Source of the DNA: G965218495 sp965218495
GTDB lineage: Bacteria > Bacteroidota > Rhodothermia > Rhodothermales > Bin80
DNA length: 64,000 nt
Assembly: GCA_965218495.1 (NCBI GenBank)
Contig: OZ244626.1
Location: forward strand, 744,001 to 808,000
Reading direction: 5' to 3'
Numbering within the stretch: position 1 is the stretch's first letter; the number at the start of each line of letters is the position of its first letter. The notes under the pieces are model-generated. The model had not been told where the DNA came from. It saw nothing but the letters and a program-made list of their open reading frames with translations, and did not search any database. Positions 43,438 through 51,831 of the stretch are shown piece after piece. A program made the position numbers and the translations under genes.

Positions 43438-44472
43438 CTAGCGGTACTTTGCAGGGTGTCGGTATTTGATGCCCAGCCGGCCTAAGGGCGCATTGGCGCG
43501 AGTTTCAATGGTAAGCGGGTCTGCCCCACGGTGTCGGAGCAGGTAGTAGCCGGCGCCTGCCACCATCGCACCGTTATCCATACACAAGGTACGCGGAGGC
43601 AAGAATGTTTCGTAGCCCTTTCCTTCTGCCGCTTTACTGAGCTGCGACCGCAGGAGGCCGTTTATGGCTACGCCGCCGGCGAGTGCAATCTGCGTGAGGC
43701 CTGTTAGCTCAGCAGCCCGCAAGGTTTTGGCTACCAGAACGTCCACCACCGCCTGCTGAAAGCTGGCGCAGATGTCTTCCAGGCGACAATCCCGATTATC
43801 ATCAAGAACTCTCATGACCGCCGTCTTTAGGCCGCTGAAGCTAAAGTCCAAGTTTGGTTTTGCGATCATGGGCCGGGGCAGTGGATACGCTGTAGGATCG
43901 CCGCCTTTGGCAAGCCGTTCGACAGCAGCGCCACCGGGGTAGCCGAGGCCCAGGCGGCGCGCGAGCTTGTCAAAGGCTTCGCCGGCCGCGTCGTCTCGAG
44001 TGTGGCCCAACAGTTGATAGACACCATGGCCATCGACCTGTAGCAGCAGCGTGTGGCCGCCAGCTACCGTCAGGCAGAGGAAGGGAAAGGATAGCTTGTC
44101 AGCTTGTCCCATCAGCACGGAATAGATATGGCCTTCCAGGTGGTGGATGCCGATAAGCGGGATTTCGCACGCCAACGCGATGGACTTGGCCGCCGACACG
44201 CCCACGACGAGAGACAGCAGCAGCCCCTGGTCATTGGAAACGGCCACCGCGTCAAGATCGCTGAAGGTGACCTGGGCGTCTCGCAAGGCTGCGTCCACTA
44301 TGTGTCCAACGTGCTTTGTATGTTCGCGAGCGGCAATCATTGGAACTATGCCACCAAACTCCTCGTGTGCTGCGTATTGGGAGGAGACTATGTTGGAAAG
44401 CACTCTCCGCCCGTCCTTCACGATGCCGGCACTCGTATCGTCGCAGGTGGTGTCGATCCCGAGAATGATCAT
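43438..44472 (-). CDS. tsaD: tRNA t6A transferase catalytic subunit TsaD
   Basis: A 344-residue Kae1/TsaD protein that transfers the threonylcarbamoyl group to A37 of ANN-decoding tRNAs. The metal pair His111/His115 is intact (GIHHLEGHIYSV), with TVAGGHTLLL, SFSGLKTAVM and a final CMDNGAMVAGAGYYLL. Two segments are unusual: the start reads GIDTTCDDTSAGIV, and the usual GPGL segment is VSNDQGLLLSLVVG (residues 79-92). It is the last gene of a tsaE-tsaB-tsaD operon, 9 bases after tsaB. Confidence 0.93.
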   Translation of the reverse strand: MIILGIDTTCDDTSAGIVKDGRRVLSNIVSSQYAAHEEFGGIVPMIAAREHTKHVGHIVDAALRDAQVTFSDLDAVAVSNDQGLLLSLVVGVSAAKSIALACEIPLIGIHHLEGHIYSVLMGQADKLSFPFLCLTVAGGHTLLLQVDGHGVYQLLGHTRDDAAGEAFDKLARRLGLGYPGGAAVERLAKGGDPTAYPLPRPMIAKPNLDFSFSGLKTAVMRVLDDNRDCRLEDICASFQQAVVDVLVAKTLRAAELTGLTQIALAGGVAINGLLRSQLSKAAEGKGYETFLPPRTLCMDNGAMVAGAGYYLLRHRGADPLTIETRANAPLGRLGIKYRHPAKYR

Positions 44473-44481
44473 AGACTGAAG

Positions 44482-45150
44482 CTATTTTGCTGCGTCTCGT
44501 TCGGCCAATGATGACTGCATGTAAGTCGGCGTTAGTGTAAGCGCTTCGTCTGAGGAAAGCGGCGCTACACTCGCAGCAGCAGCAGCCATGTCTTCTGGCG
44601 AGAGTCTCTGGGAGTGCTTCAGCGCGCAAGGCGCATAAAGCGTGGGGCCCACCACGTGGCCATATTCTACCAACAGCTGCAGTCCGTCTTGGAGTGATAT
44701 TTCCTGTTCCAGGGCCTCTACGGTTACTACAGCGGGGTCCTGATCGGCCAGCACAATCGCCCCTGAACTGCATGTGCCGTACCATGCTCGATACACGCGG
44801 CTACGGCCAGCGCTCAGCAGCGCACAAACGCGTCCACCGGTCCAACGAAATCCAGCAACAAGTGCGTCAAGAGAAGAAATTGGCAAGACGCATATGCCGA
44901 GAACTTGGGCAAGCGTCTTCGCAGCCGTCACGCCGATGTTGAGTCCGGTCCAGGAACCGGGCCCTACGACAATGCCAATACTCTCCAATTCTGACAGGGC
45001 AACCCCAGCCTCGCGAAGGGTAGTTCTGACCTGGTCATGTAGCCGTGCGGCCGGGCGGCCCCGAATGGCTGACGCGCCGAGAAGCTCGCGGCCCCGCATG
45101 ACGGCTACGGTCGAGCAGGCACCGGACGTGTCAAGAAAGAGCGTCGCCAT
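44482..45150 (-). CDS. tsaB: tRNA t6A pathway subunit TsaB
   Basis: A 222-residue ASKHA-fold paralogue of TsaD. The start LFLDTSGACSTVAVMRG is typical, and VGPGSWTGLNIGVTAAKTLA (residues about 63-82) is the TsaB fingerprint. It lacks the HxxxH metal pair, as TsaB proteins do, and acts as the scaffold for TsaD and TsaE. Its start overlaps the end of tsaE by 20 bases. Confidence 0.92.
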   Translation of the reverse strand: MATLFLDTSGACSTVAVMRGRELLGASAIRGRPAARLHDQVRTTLREAGVALSELESIGIVVGPGSWTGLNIGVTAAKTLAQVLGICVLPISSLDALVAGFRWTGGRVCALLSAGRSRVYRAWYGTCSSGAIVLADQDPAVVTVEALEQEISLQDGLQLLVEYGHVVGPTLYAPCALKHSQRLSPEDMAAAAASVAPLSSDEALTLTPTYMQSSLAERDAAK

Positions 45151-45634
45151 GGCTTAACAGATGACACAAGAGATTGGCATACACGGCGGAGGGGCCCATG
45201 ACTTCAATTGTGACGTCGCGGTGTCCCGGTGTACCGGGTCTGGAAAGGGCAATTGAAAGGTAACTGGGTACCAAGTCACCAAGAAACTTGCCAGCCCACT
45301 CGATTAGGCATATGGCGTCGGGACGTTCCAGGATTTCACTGAAGAGGAGCGTATCAGGCAGCGAAAGTTCGTCCAGCCGGTAGAAGTCGATGTGGAAGAC
45401 GTGCCAAGCAGGGCACTCCAGATGATATTCGTGGATGAGATTGTAGGCCGGACTCTTTACCAGCGAGGGATCGTGCGAGCCAATGCCCTGAACGATGCCT
45501 TTTGCAATCCAGGTCTTGCCGGCTGCTAGAGGTCCATCAAGCCCGACGACGGATCCTTGGGGAAGGCGCGAACCAATCCTTTCGCCTAAAATGAGCGTTT
45601 CGCGCGGGCTAGCCGTGTGGAATTGGACACGCAT
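45131..45634 (-). CDS. tsaE: tRNA t6A pathway ATPase TsaE
   Basis: A 167-residue P-loop ATPase. The Walker A is GPLAAGKTW at residues 34-42, where family members normally read GxxGxGKT, so the loop has Ala in place of Gly at one position. KSPAYNLIHEY and FHIDFYRLDE match the TsaE core, and LIEWAGKF is the conserved Trp region. It resets the TsaBD complex using ATP. First gene of the operon; the region 45635-45798 between it and the divergent DUF4399 gene must hold both promoters. Confidence 0.9.
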   Translation of the reverse strand: MRVQFHTASPRETLILGERIGSRLPQGSVVGLDGPLAAGKTWIAKGIVQGIGSHDPSLVKSPAYNLIHEYHLECPAWHVFHIDFYRLDELSLPDTLLFSEILERPDAICLIEWAGKFLGDLVPSYLSIALSRPGTPGHRDVTIEVMGPSAVYANLLCHLLSHGDALS

Positions 45635-45798
45635 ATAGAATCGTTCTTGCTACGCGGCAGCCGCAGGCCATGAACTGGGCCGGATATACGCCAACAAGGA
45701 AGGTTTGTACCGTAACTGCAGGGCCAGCGGTTGGTAAACTGTCACCGTTCCATCTAAACGCGTAACTTGAGGCAGCCCCATACGAGATCTTGCTACCC

Positions 45799-46263
45799 AT
45801 GAATATTCGCGCCCTATTTGTCGCTGCATTGCTGATTGTAGCCGCGTGCCAGAATGAAGCTGCTTCACCTGAACCTGCAGCCACTGAACCTGCAGCGATG
45901 GTACGGGCGGCATCGCCGGAAGGCGCCATGGTCTATATCATTTCACCTGAAGACGGCGCGACGATTGGCGGGGGTACGGTGAAGGTGGTCTTCGGCTTGG
46001 CAAATATGGGAGTTGCTCCCGCAGGCGTAGACTTGCCTGACACCGGGCATCACCACCTGTTGGTCGACGTAGCGGCACTGCCGGATATGGCCCTTCCAGT
46101 TCCGGCGGACTCAAACCATATACACTTTGGTAAGGGACAAACTGAAACGACCCTAAACCTTTCGCCTGGGCCGCACACGCTACAGCTACTGCTAGGCGAC
46201 TACCGTCATATTCCGCACGATCCTCCTCTCGCATCCGCGGTCGTCTCTATCACCGTCGAATAG
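45799..46263 (+). CDS. DUF4399 lipoprotein
   Basis: About 154 residues from ATG 45799 (a TTG at 45790 is in frame). Signal peptide with lipobox LIVAAC, then a low-complexity Glu/Ala/Pro linker. The mature part has DUF4399 features: FGLANMGVAPAGVDLPDTGH, GHHHLLVD with clustered histidines, HIHFGKGQTETTLNLSPGPH and a final LLLGDYRHIPHDPP. The His-rich pattern suggests metal or small-ligand binding at the cell envelope; function is unknown. Confidence 0.8.
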   Translation: MNIRALFVAALLIVAACQNEAASPEPAATEPAAMVRAASPEGAMVYIISPEDGATIGGGTVKVVFGLANMGVAPAGVDLPDTGHHHLLVDVAALPDMALPVPADSNHIHFGKGQTETTLNLSPGPHTLQLLLGDYRHIPHDPPLASAVVSITVE

Positions 46264-46273
46264 TGGAACTTAC

Positions 46274-47014
46274 TTAGTGTGAAAGGGCCCAGAATATGAA
46301 GTTGATGGCCATCTGGAAGCTGACCGTTGAGGCCATTCCGAGGTTGCGTCCACCCGGCCATTCCCAGCCATCGCCGATATCCTGGTTGTAGCAGATCACG
46401 ATCGAAAGGCGCCCCGTGTCATCCGTGATCCCATAGTAAACATCGTCCAGGGGCCCAAATCGCATGCCCCAGCCGCCCCATCTGCCCCCGCCATTCTTGG
46501 TCGATATCGCAGCGTCTGGATCAATGTCGTAATAAATGGACCAGATGGGGTGGGAGGCATCCATCTCTGCAGGCTCCTTGTCGGGGTACACGCGCTTGAT
46601 GTTGTTGTACATGTTATTCCACTGCGGCCCGAAGTGTCCACGCCCGTAGTCGTGAAAGTCGTCAATGATCAGGAATCCGCCGCGGTCCAGGTATTTGCGA
46701 AGGTTGGCTACTTCCGCGTCGTTGGTCTGCCAATATCCCGGCTCGGTCAAGTAGAGGACGGGATAGTCGAAGATGCGCTCGTCCGTCAGGTCGAGCACGA
46801 TGGGTGGCCCCTCGAGTTGCAAGAGTGTGGTCCGGTCAATTGCCTCGTGGAGGTTGAGCTCAGCGGTGGGATAGTCCGTGGCCCATGCGTTGCCACGCAT
46901 CCCCGGGTGGCTCTGGTAGCGTACACGCACGAATCGGAACCCCGTGTCCTGTAAGGGCGCCACCATAGCAATTGCCAAGGCGGCGATAATCGAGCTTCGT
47001 ACCGCACCGCGCAT
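46274..47014 (-). CDS. DUF4159 secreted protein
   Basis: A 246-residue protein with an N-terminal signal segment (about residues 1-20) and the DUF4159 region: FVRVRYQSHPG, PVLYLTEPGYWQTND, LRKYLDRGGFLIIDDFHD and SIVICYNQDIGDGWEWPGG. DUF4159 has a glutamine-amidotransferase-like fold; the biological role is unknown. It is convergent with the DUF4399 gene and separate from the aminotransferase gene upstream. Confidence 0.82.
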   Translation of the reverse strand: MRGAVRSSIIAALAIAMVAPLQDTGFRFVRVRYQSHPGMRGNAWATDYPTAELNLHEAIDRTTLLQLEGPPIVLDLTDERIFDYPVLYLTEPGYWQTNDAEVANLRKYLDRGGFLIIDDFHDYGRGHFGPQWNNMYNNIKRVYPDKEPAEMDASHPIWSIYYDIDPDAAISTKNGGGRWGGWGMRFGPLDDVYYGITDDTGRLSIVICYNQDIGDGWEWPGGRNLGMASTVSFQMAINFIFWALSH

Positions 47015-47066
47015 GCATCGTGTGCGGGTGTCACCGGCGCTTAGGCGCGACCGGTGTACACCTGCG

Positions 47067-48182
47067 CTAGTTGGTGGAGGGAGTATTCATTACCAGCTGG
47101 AACGCGTCCACGAAAGCGCTCATTTCCTTGGGCTTTCCGATGCTCAGCCGACACCAATCCAGATAGGGCGGGAATGGGCGGCCAACCAGAATCCCTTGTG
47201 CCGCCATTGCTTGCTGAAAAGCCCCGATCGGCCGGCCAAGGTGGAAAAAGATGAAATTGGTTTGCGAGGGGACGCTCCTATGTCCGAGCTCCTTCAGATT
47301 GGCTACTACCTTGTTGCGTTCGGACGCGATATTGTCGCGACTCCACTGAACGAATGCAGGGTCCCGGTATGCGGCTATCGCCGCCCGCAACCCGATAATG
47401 TTGATGCTGTTGTCGGTCCGGAATGTTCTGAGCCGAGCTGCAATGTCAGGGCGCGCCAGCGCATATCCGACGCGTAGGCCTGCCAACCCGTAGACTTTGG
47501 AAAACGTCCTCGAAACAATCACATTTTGACCGTCGGCCACCAAGGGGACCATTGTCGCGTACGCGGGATCGGTTACGAGTTCGTAATAGGCCTCATCAAC
47601 GAAGACAACTGCGCGCTTGGACACCTCCTTCACGAATGGCAGCAGGGAAGCGTTGGGCGTAATAGTGCCCGTAGGATTGTTCGGGTTACAAACGAATACC
47701 AACTTCACTGCCTGTGTCATGCGCTTCTCGATTTTGGCAAGGTCCATGACCAGGTGGTCGTCCACAGGAACGCGGTGGACATGTGCGCCAATTCGCGTGG
47801 CGTAGTTCTCTAGTCCTTCGAATGTGGGGTATGCTGTAACCAGTTCGCCGCCTGAAAGGCCATAGGCCATTGCGGTCATCCGCAGCACCTCGTGCGACCC
47901 TGCGCCAAGCACGACATGCGCAGGTGTGAGTCCTTCCCACTCCGCAATAAGCGTCGCGAGCTCCTTGTATTTGGAGCTGGGGTACAGGTTGGATTCGCCA
48001 AAGGCCGCGGTCATTGCCTCCTGTGCGGAATTGGAAGGTCCGTACGGGTTTTCGTTGCTATGAAGGCGAATGGGAGCGGCGCGAACACCTCTGCGCGCGG
48101 CGCGCGCAAGAATTGGTCGCAAGGCAAGGGGGGCAGCTGCACTTGCGAGGAGCCATTCGCGGCGATTCAGATTTGCACGCAT
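47067..48182 (-). CDS. HisC-like PLP aminotransferase with a Tat-type signal
   Basis: A 371-residue fold-type I aminotransferase. The N-terminus MRANLNRREWLLASAAAPLA has twin Arg followed by a hydrophobic stretch, a Tat-type export signal. The catalytic part is histidinol-phosphate aminotransferase-like: LHSNENPYGPS, CNPNNPTGTIT, DEAYYELV and the PLP-lysine segment SRTFSKVYGLAGLRVGYA. No his genes are near. HisC itself is cytoplasmic, so an exported paralogue is more likely to work on another substrate. 52 bases upstream of the DUF4159 gene. Confidence 0.82.
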   Translation of the reverse strand: MRANLNRREWLLASAAAPLALRPILARAARRGVRAAPIRLHSNENPYGPSNSAQEAMTAAFGESNLYPSSKYKELATLIAEWEGLTPAHVVLGAGSHEVLRMTAMAYGLSGGELVTAYPTFEGLENYATRIGAHVHRVPVDDHLVMDLAKIEKRMTQAVKLVFVCNPNNPTGTITPNASLLPFVKEVSKRAVVFVDEAYYELVTDPAYATMVPLVADGQNVIVSRTFSKVYGLAGLRVGYALARPDIAARLRTFRTDNSINIIGLRAAIAAYRDPAFVQWSRDNIASERNKVVANLKELGHRSVPSQTNFIFFHLGRPIGAFQQAMAAQGILVGRPFPPYLDWCRLSIGKPKEMSAFVDAFQLVMNTPSTN

Positions 48183-48266
48183 AGGTAGCCTCTAATAGGT
48201 GAGCAAGACGTAAGGTACGGATTCGACTATTCGGGCACAGAGCACATCAAGCCAATGGGCGCGGGC

Positions 48267-49298
48267 TTACTCCACCGCGGCGTGATGCATGTCCATATGT
48301 GTGGGTTTGGCAATTTCGACCCACGAATGGCTACGCCCGCTCGCCGCAAGCGCGTCAATGGCACGCATATTGAGTGTGGCGTCGTCGAGCGGCGTCGGCA
48401 TACGGGTGTCCTGCGCTACCGCCCGCGCGAAAGCATCCGCCTGAAGGGTGTACTGGTCTACGGGCCCAAAGCGCAGGACCTCCGTGCCTCCGGGGTAAGC
48501 TATTTTGATGTATACGGGTTCATCGTGCGGCGCGTTGAAAGGGACGCGGATCTTGATGTAACCCTCTTCACCGAGGACATCCACACGCTGGTAGCGGTGA
48601 AGCTGCGTAGCGCAGGTGAAGCCGGCTGTGCCATGCCCAAAGTCGAGGATAGCAGCCGTCAGAATATCCGTTCCAAAAATCGGGTCGTGGCGCATCGTGG
48701 CACCAGCGCGTAAGGGCTCGCATCCGAAGAGGTAGCGTGCAAGCGAAACGCCGTAGCACCCGATATCCATCAGTGCTCCGCCTCCAGTGCTGGCCTTGTT
48801 GCGGATATTGTTTGGATCCTTGTTGCAGTACGAAAAGAAGGCGTGGACCGTGCGCAGCGCACCTATTTTTCCACTCCGCACCAGTTCGCGGGCGCAAACC
48901 CATTGGGGATGGTGGCGATACATGAAGGCTTCTGCTACCTTGAGGTGTGGGTGCGCAGCGGCCACGGCAACTAGTTTTTCGACATCTGCCGCACTGAGAC
49001 CGATGGGCTTTTCGCAAAGGACGTGCTTGCCTGCCTCGAGCGCTTTTATGGACCATGGAACATGCAGGTGATTGGGTAGGGGATTGTACACCGCATCAAC
49101 CTCTGGAGAGTCTAGGAGCGCTTGGTAGGATCCAAACGCAGAGGAGATCCCGAGTCGATCCGCCGCTGCGCGTGCGCTGCCGAGCTCGCGCGAAGCGATA
49201 GCCGTAACGGCTCCGAGAGTGCTCTTTTGCATGGCTGGGATGACCTTCTGCGCAGCGATGCGGGCCGTTGATAGGATGCCCCAACGAAGCGTGTTCAT
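48267..49298 (-). CDS. Gfo/Idh/MocA-family oxidoreductase
   Basis: A 343-residue NAD(P)-dependent sugar oxidoreductase. The start RWGILSTARIAAQKVIPAM carries the GxxxxA nucleotide pattern, followed by NPLPNHLHVPWSIKALEAG and HVLCEKPIGLSA with the EKP motif. The C-terminal domain includes GGGALMDIGCYGVSLARYLFG. Members oxidise or dehydrate sugars such as xylose, glucose or inositol derivatives; no substrate can be set here. No signal peptide, and separated from its neighbours by short gaps. Confidence 0.87.
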   Translation of the reverse strand: MNTLRWGILSTARIAAQKVIPAMQKSTLGAVTAIASRELGSARAAADRLGISSAFGSYQALLDSPEVDAVYNPLPNHLHVPWSIKALEAGKHVLCEKPIGLSAADVEKLVAVAAAHPHLKVAEAFMYRHHPQWVCARELVRSGKIGALRTVHAFFSYCNKDPNNIRNKASTGGGALMDIGCYGVSLARYLFGCEPLRAGATMRHDPIFGTDILTAAILDFGHGTAGFTCATQLHRYQRVDVLGEEGYIKIRVPFNAPHDEPVYIKIAYPGGTEVLRFGPVDQYTLQADAFARAVAQDTRMPTPLDDATLNMRAIDALAASGRSHSWVEIAKPTHMDMHHAAVE

Positions 49299-49693
49299 GA
49301 GTCTGTGGCGAGTCGTGGCATTAGCGAGAACAAAGGCGCCAGTCGGGACCGTAGGAATCTGGGTACAGTATATCAGTCAAACGCCGGCTGAACAAGCTAC
49401 TCGAAATGCACGCCACGATGCTAGGAACGGCTGCACCCCGTATGCGGCCCGTTCCCCAGTGCAAGTCATGCTTGTTTCGTATATCCTGAGCGGCACGACG
49501 GTGGATAATTCTGGCTATCGGAGCGGTCATTGCTGCGCCACTGACATACAGTTGACAGTGGGTTGTGCTACTCTACCAATGCAGGTAGGTCTGTCGCCTG
49601 CGTGCTGCGCACTGTCTGGGGCGCGCAGTGATTGAGCGAGGGCAGACAGGCGGCGCCCAACTCTAAATCCAAAGTCTAAGGTAGTATGCTAAC
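49299..49693. other. Gap between oxidoreductase and HNH lipoprotein genes
   Basis: About 395 bases between divergent genes. Both promoters should lie here, but no clear box is visible. No RNA gene or repeat is seen. Confidence 0.35.
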
Positions 49694-50344
49694 ATGAGCA
49701 CGGCAATCCGAACTTCCAACTTAGTCCGGACCACAGAGCAGCATCGCCGGTACAGGCTGCGAGGCTTGAATTGGATCGCACTCGTGGTCGTAGTCCTGTT
49801 CGGGCCGGGCTGTTCTGTAAACCTGGTTGCCGAGCCCTGCAATGCCCTTGTGGTTCCCAAGTGTGCAATGGCTGACCTGCAAGGCCTGACGGTTGCTCCA
49901 GAGCACCGTTGCAGCGCATACGACCGGGACGACTATCAATATAGCCAGAACGTGGAGGATATAATCATCGCCAACCTTGGCGGGGTGTTCAGCCCGTACA
50001 CCGGGGAGTGGTTTGACAGTAAGTATGACACGGATATTGAGCACATGGTTGCGGTATCGGAGGCGCACGACAGTGGTCTTTGCTCAGCGAAGCAAACGAC
50101 CCGCAGCGCTTTTGCCGAGGATACGCTAAACCTGACGCTAGCCAGCCCTCAGGTCAACCGTCATGAGAAGCAGCACTACGACGCCGCGGAATGGCTGCCG
50201 GAAAAGAATGCGTGCTGGTTTGCGGGGCGCGTTACAGCCGTGCGCAAAAAGTACAGCCTCACCATCGACCGCGCTGAGCGTCAGGCGCTAGAGAATTTGC
50301 TGAAACAGTGCGATTCGTTAATATTGGAAAAAGCTGACGCCTAG
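49694..50344 (+). CDS. Secreted HNH/DUF1524-type nuclease lipoprotein
   Basis: A 216-residue protein with a late signal segment (hydrophobic about residues 26-39) and lipobox FGPGCS. The mature part matches a secreted HNH-like nuclease group: RCSAYDRDDYQYSQNVED, TDIEHMVAVSEAHDSGLC with the catalytic His, then EDTLNLTLASPQVNRHEKQ with the Asn/His, and DAAEWLPEKNACWFAGRV. The DIEHxV and NxxxxxxxVNRxK pattern is that of DUF1524 nucleases. It probably degrades extracellular nucleic acid, tethered to the envelope. Confidence 0.75.
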   Translation: MSTAIRTSNLVRTTEQHRRYRLRGLNWIALVVVVLFGPGCSVNLVAEPCNALVVPKCAMADLQGLTVAPEHRCSAYDRDDYQYSQNVEDIIIANLGGVFSPYTGEWFDSKYDTDIEHMVAVSEAHDSGLCSAKQTTRSAFAEDTLNLTLASPQVNRHEKQHYDAAEWLPEKNACWFAGRVTAVRKKYSLTIDRAERQALENLLKQCDSLILEKADA

Positions 50345-50363
50345 TCCGGTGGCAGGATTTGCT

Positions 50364-50379
50364 GGGGGCGACCGCCCCC
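50364..50379 (+). terminator. GC-rich hairpin after the HNH gene
   Basis: GGGGGC-GACC-GCCCCC, 20 bases behind the stop of the nuclease gene and ahead of rhaB. It lacks a proper T-run, so it may be a weak terminator or an mRNA-stability hairpin. Confidence 0.3.
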
Positions 50380-50389
50380 TTGCGAAGTC

Positions 50390-50397
50390 TAAGTTTG
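50390..50397 (+). promoter_or_regulatory. Candidate Bacteroidota-type -7 box before rhaB
   Basis: TAAGTTTG matches TAnnTTTG and lies 31 bases before the rhaB ATG. The nearest good TTG is too far upstream for the usual spacing, so support is partial. Confidence 0.25.
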
Positions 50398-50427
50398 CCC
50401 AAACCCCTTACGATATCGCCCGATCCA

Positions 50428-51831
50428 ATGTACCTTGCCTTTGACCTAGGTGCATCCAGTTGCCGCGCCGTACTTGGCCGGTTTGATGGCGAGCGTATGC
50501 ACATGTCCGAGGTGCATCGGTTTCGAACGCCGATGCTGGTGGAGGGGGAGCGTCTCTATTGGGACCTCGGAGCCATCTGGATCGAGCTTGAGGCAACCCT
50601 GCGGCACGTAAGTGGAATCCACGCCCTGCGTAGCCTCAGCGTGGACTCTTGGGGCGTGGACTATATCCCGCTTGATGCTGCGATGCAGCCGGTAAGGTTG
50701 GCGCACTGTTACCGTGACCCGCGCGCAGCGAATATGGGCGAAGAAATCGCGCGTCGCATCAGTCATAGAGCGATTTTTGCGATCACTGGCGTGCAGCCAC
50801 AGGCCATCAATACGCTGTATCAGGTGATTGCGGACCAGATGCTAACGCCGGCCGACTACAAAAACACGGCGACGCGTCTGCTGATCGCTGACTATTTCAA
50901 TTACCGCTTTAGTGGGCAGGCGGTAGCGGAAGTGTCGGCCGCCAGCACTACGCAACTATTTGCACCACACTCGATGACGTGGGCCTACTCGCTCATTTCG
51001 CGCTTGGGCCTACGCCCCGAAACATGGCCAGCAACGGTACCTTCCGGCACGCAGCTCGGCCCTGTGCAAGTGGGGGATATGTCTGTTGAAGTCATTGCTG
51101 GATGTTCCCATGACACGGCCTGCGCAGTTGCTGCGGTTCCAGCCAAAAGCGGCTCGGGGACCTGGGCATTTCTCAGTAGTGGTACGTGGTCTATTCTGGG
51201 CGTCGAACTTGTGCACGCGATCAACACCGACCAAGCACGCATACTGGGCTACACGCACGAGATGGGATTCAACGGATCCATCCGTCTGCTCAAGAACCTG
51301 ACTGGGCTATGGGTACTGCAAGAGTGCGAGCGCGTCTGGCGAGAAGCTGGGGACGCATTTGACTATGTCACGCTGCTAGACGAGGCGAGTCGGGCTACAC
51401 CAGCTTCCAGTGTCGTGGATCTGGCAGATCCGAGGTTCTCCATTCGCGGTAACATGCCAGAGCGACTCCGGCAGTACTGTCAAGAGAACAACCTGCCGAT
51501 ACCTGGCAGCCGCGGGACAATGGTGCGGCTGATTCTGGAGAGCCTTGCCGTGATGTACCGCAAGGCACTGCATCAGCTGACAGAGCTGACTGGGAACCCT
51601 GTCAACGTACTGCACGTCGTCGGCGGCGGAGCGCGCAACGCGCTGCTAAACCAGTGGACTGCCGATCATTGCGGTTGCGCCGTAGTAGCGGGACCTGCAG
51701 AGGCCACTGCGCTTGGCAACCTTCTCGTTCAGGCATACGCCATGGGGGATTTACGCAGTCCCGGAGATGTTCGCTCGGTGGCCGCCAACTCGGCCCGACT
51801 TCAGGAATACAGCCCCAGATCGGGCATCTAG
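50428..51831 (+). CDS. rhaB: Rhamnulokinase (FGGY family)
   Basis: About 467 residues from ATG 50428; this start gives YLAFDLGASSCRAVLGRFDG, the rhamnulokinase opening (DxGASS). Other landmarks: SLSVDSWGVDYIPLD, YRDPRAANMGEE, INTLYQVIADQ, GCSHDTACAVAAVPA, SSGTWSILGVE, and the C-terminal HVVGGGARNALLNQWTADHCG. It phosphorylates L-rhamnulose at C1. No rhamnose isomerase or rhamnulose-phosphate aldolase is present in the window. Its stop codon overlaps the stop of the convergent DUF1080 gene (shared CTAG). Confidence 0.94.
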   Translation: MYLAFDLGASSCRAVLGRFDGERMHMSEVHRFRTPMLVEGERLYWDLGAIWIELEATLRHVSGIHALRSLSVDSWGVDYIPLDAAMQPVRLAHCYRDPRAANMGEEIARRISHRAIFAITGVQPQAINTLYQVIADQMLTPADYKNTATRLLIADYFNYRFSGQAVAEVSAASTTQLFAPHSMTWAYSLISRLGLRPETWPATVPSGTQLGPVQVGDMSVEVIAGCSHDTACAVAAVPAKSGSGTWAFLSSGTWSILGVELVHAINTDQARILGYTHEMGFNGSIRLLKNLTGLWVLQECERVWREAGDAFDYVTLLDEASRATPASSVVDLADPRFSIRGNMPERLRQYCQENNLPIPGSRGTMVRLILESLAVMYRKALHQLTELTGNPVNVLHVVGGGARNALLNQWTADHCGCAVVAGPAEATALGNLLVQAYAMGDLRSPGDVRSVAANSARLQEYSPRSGI

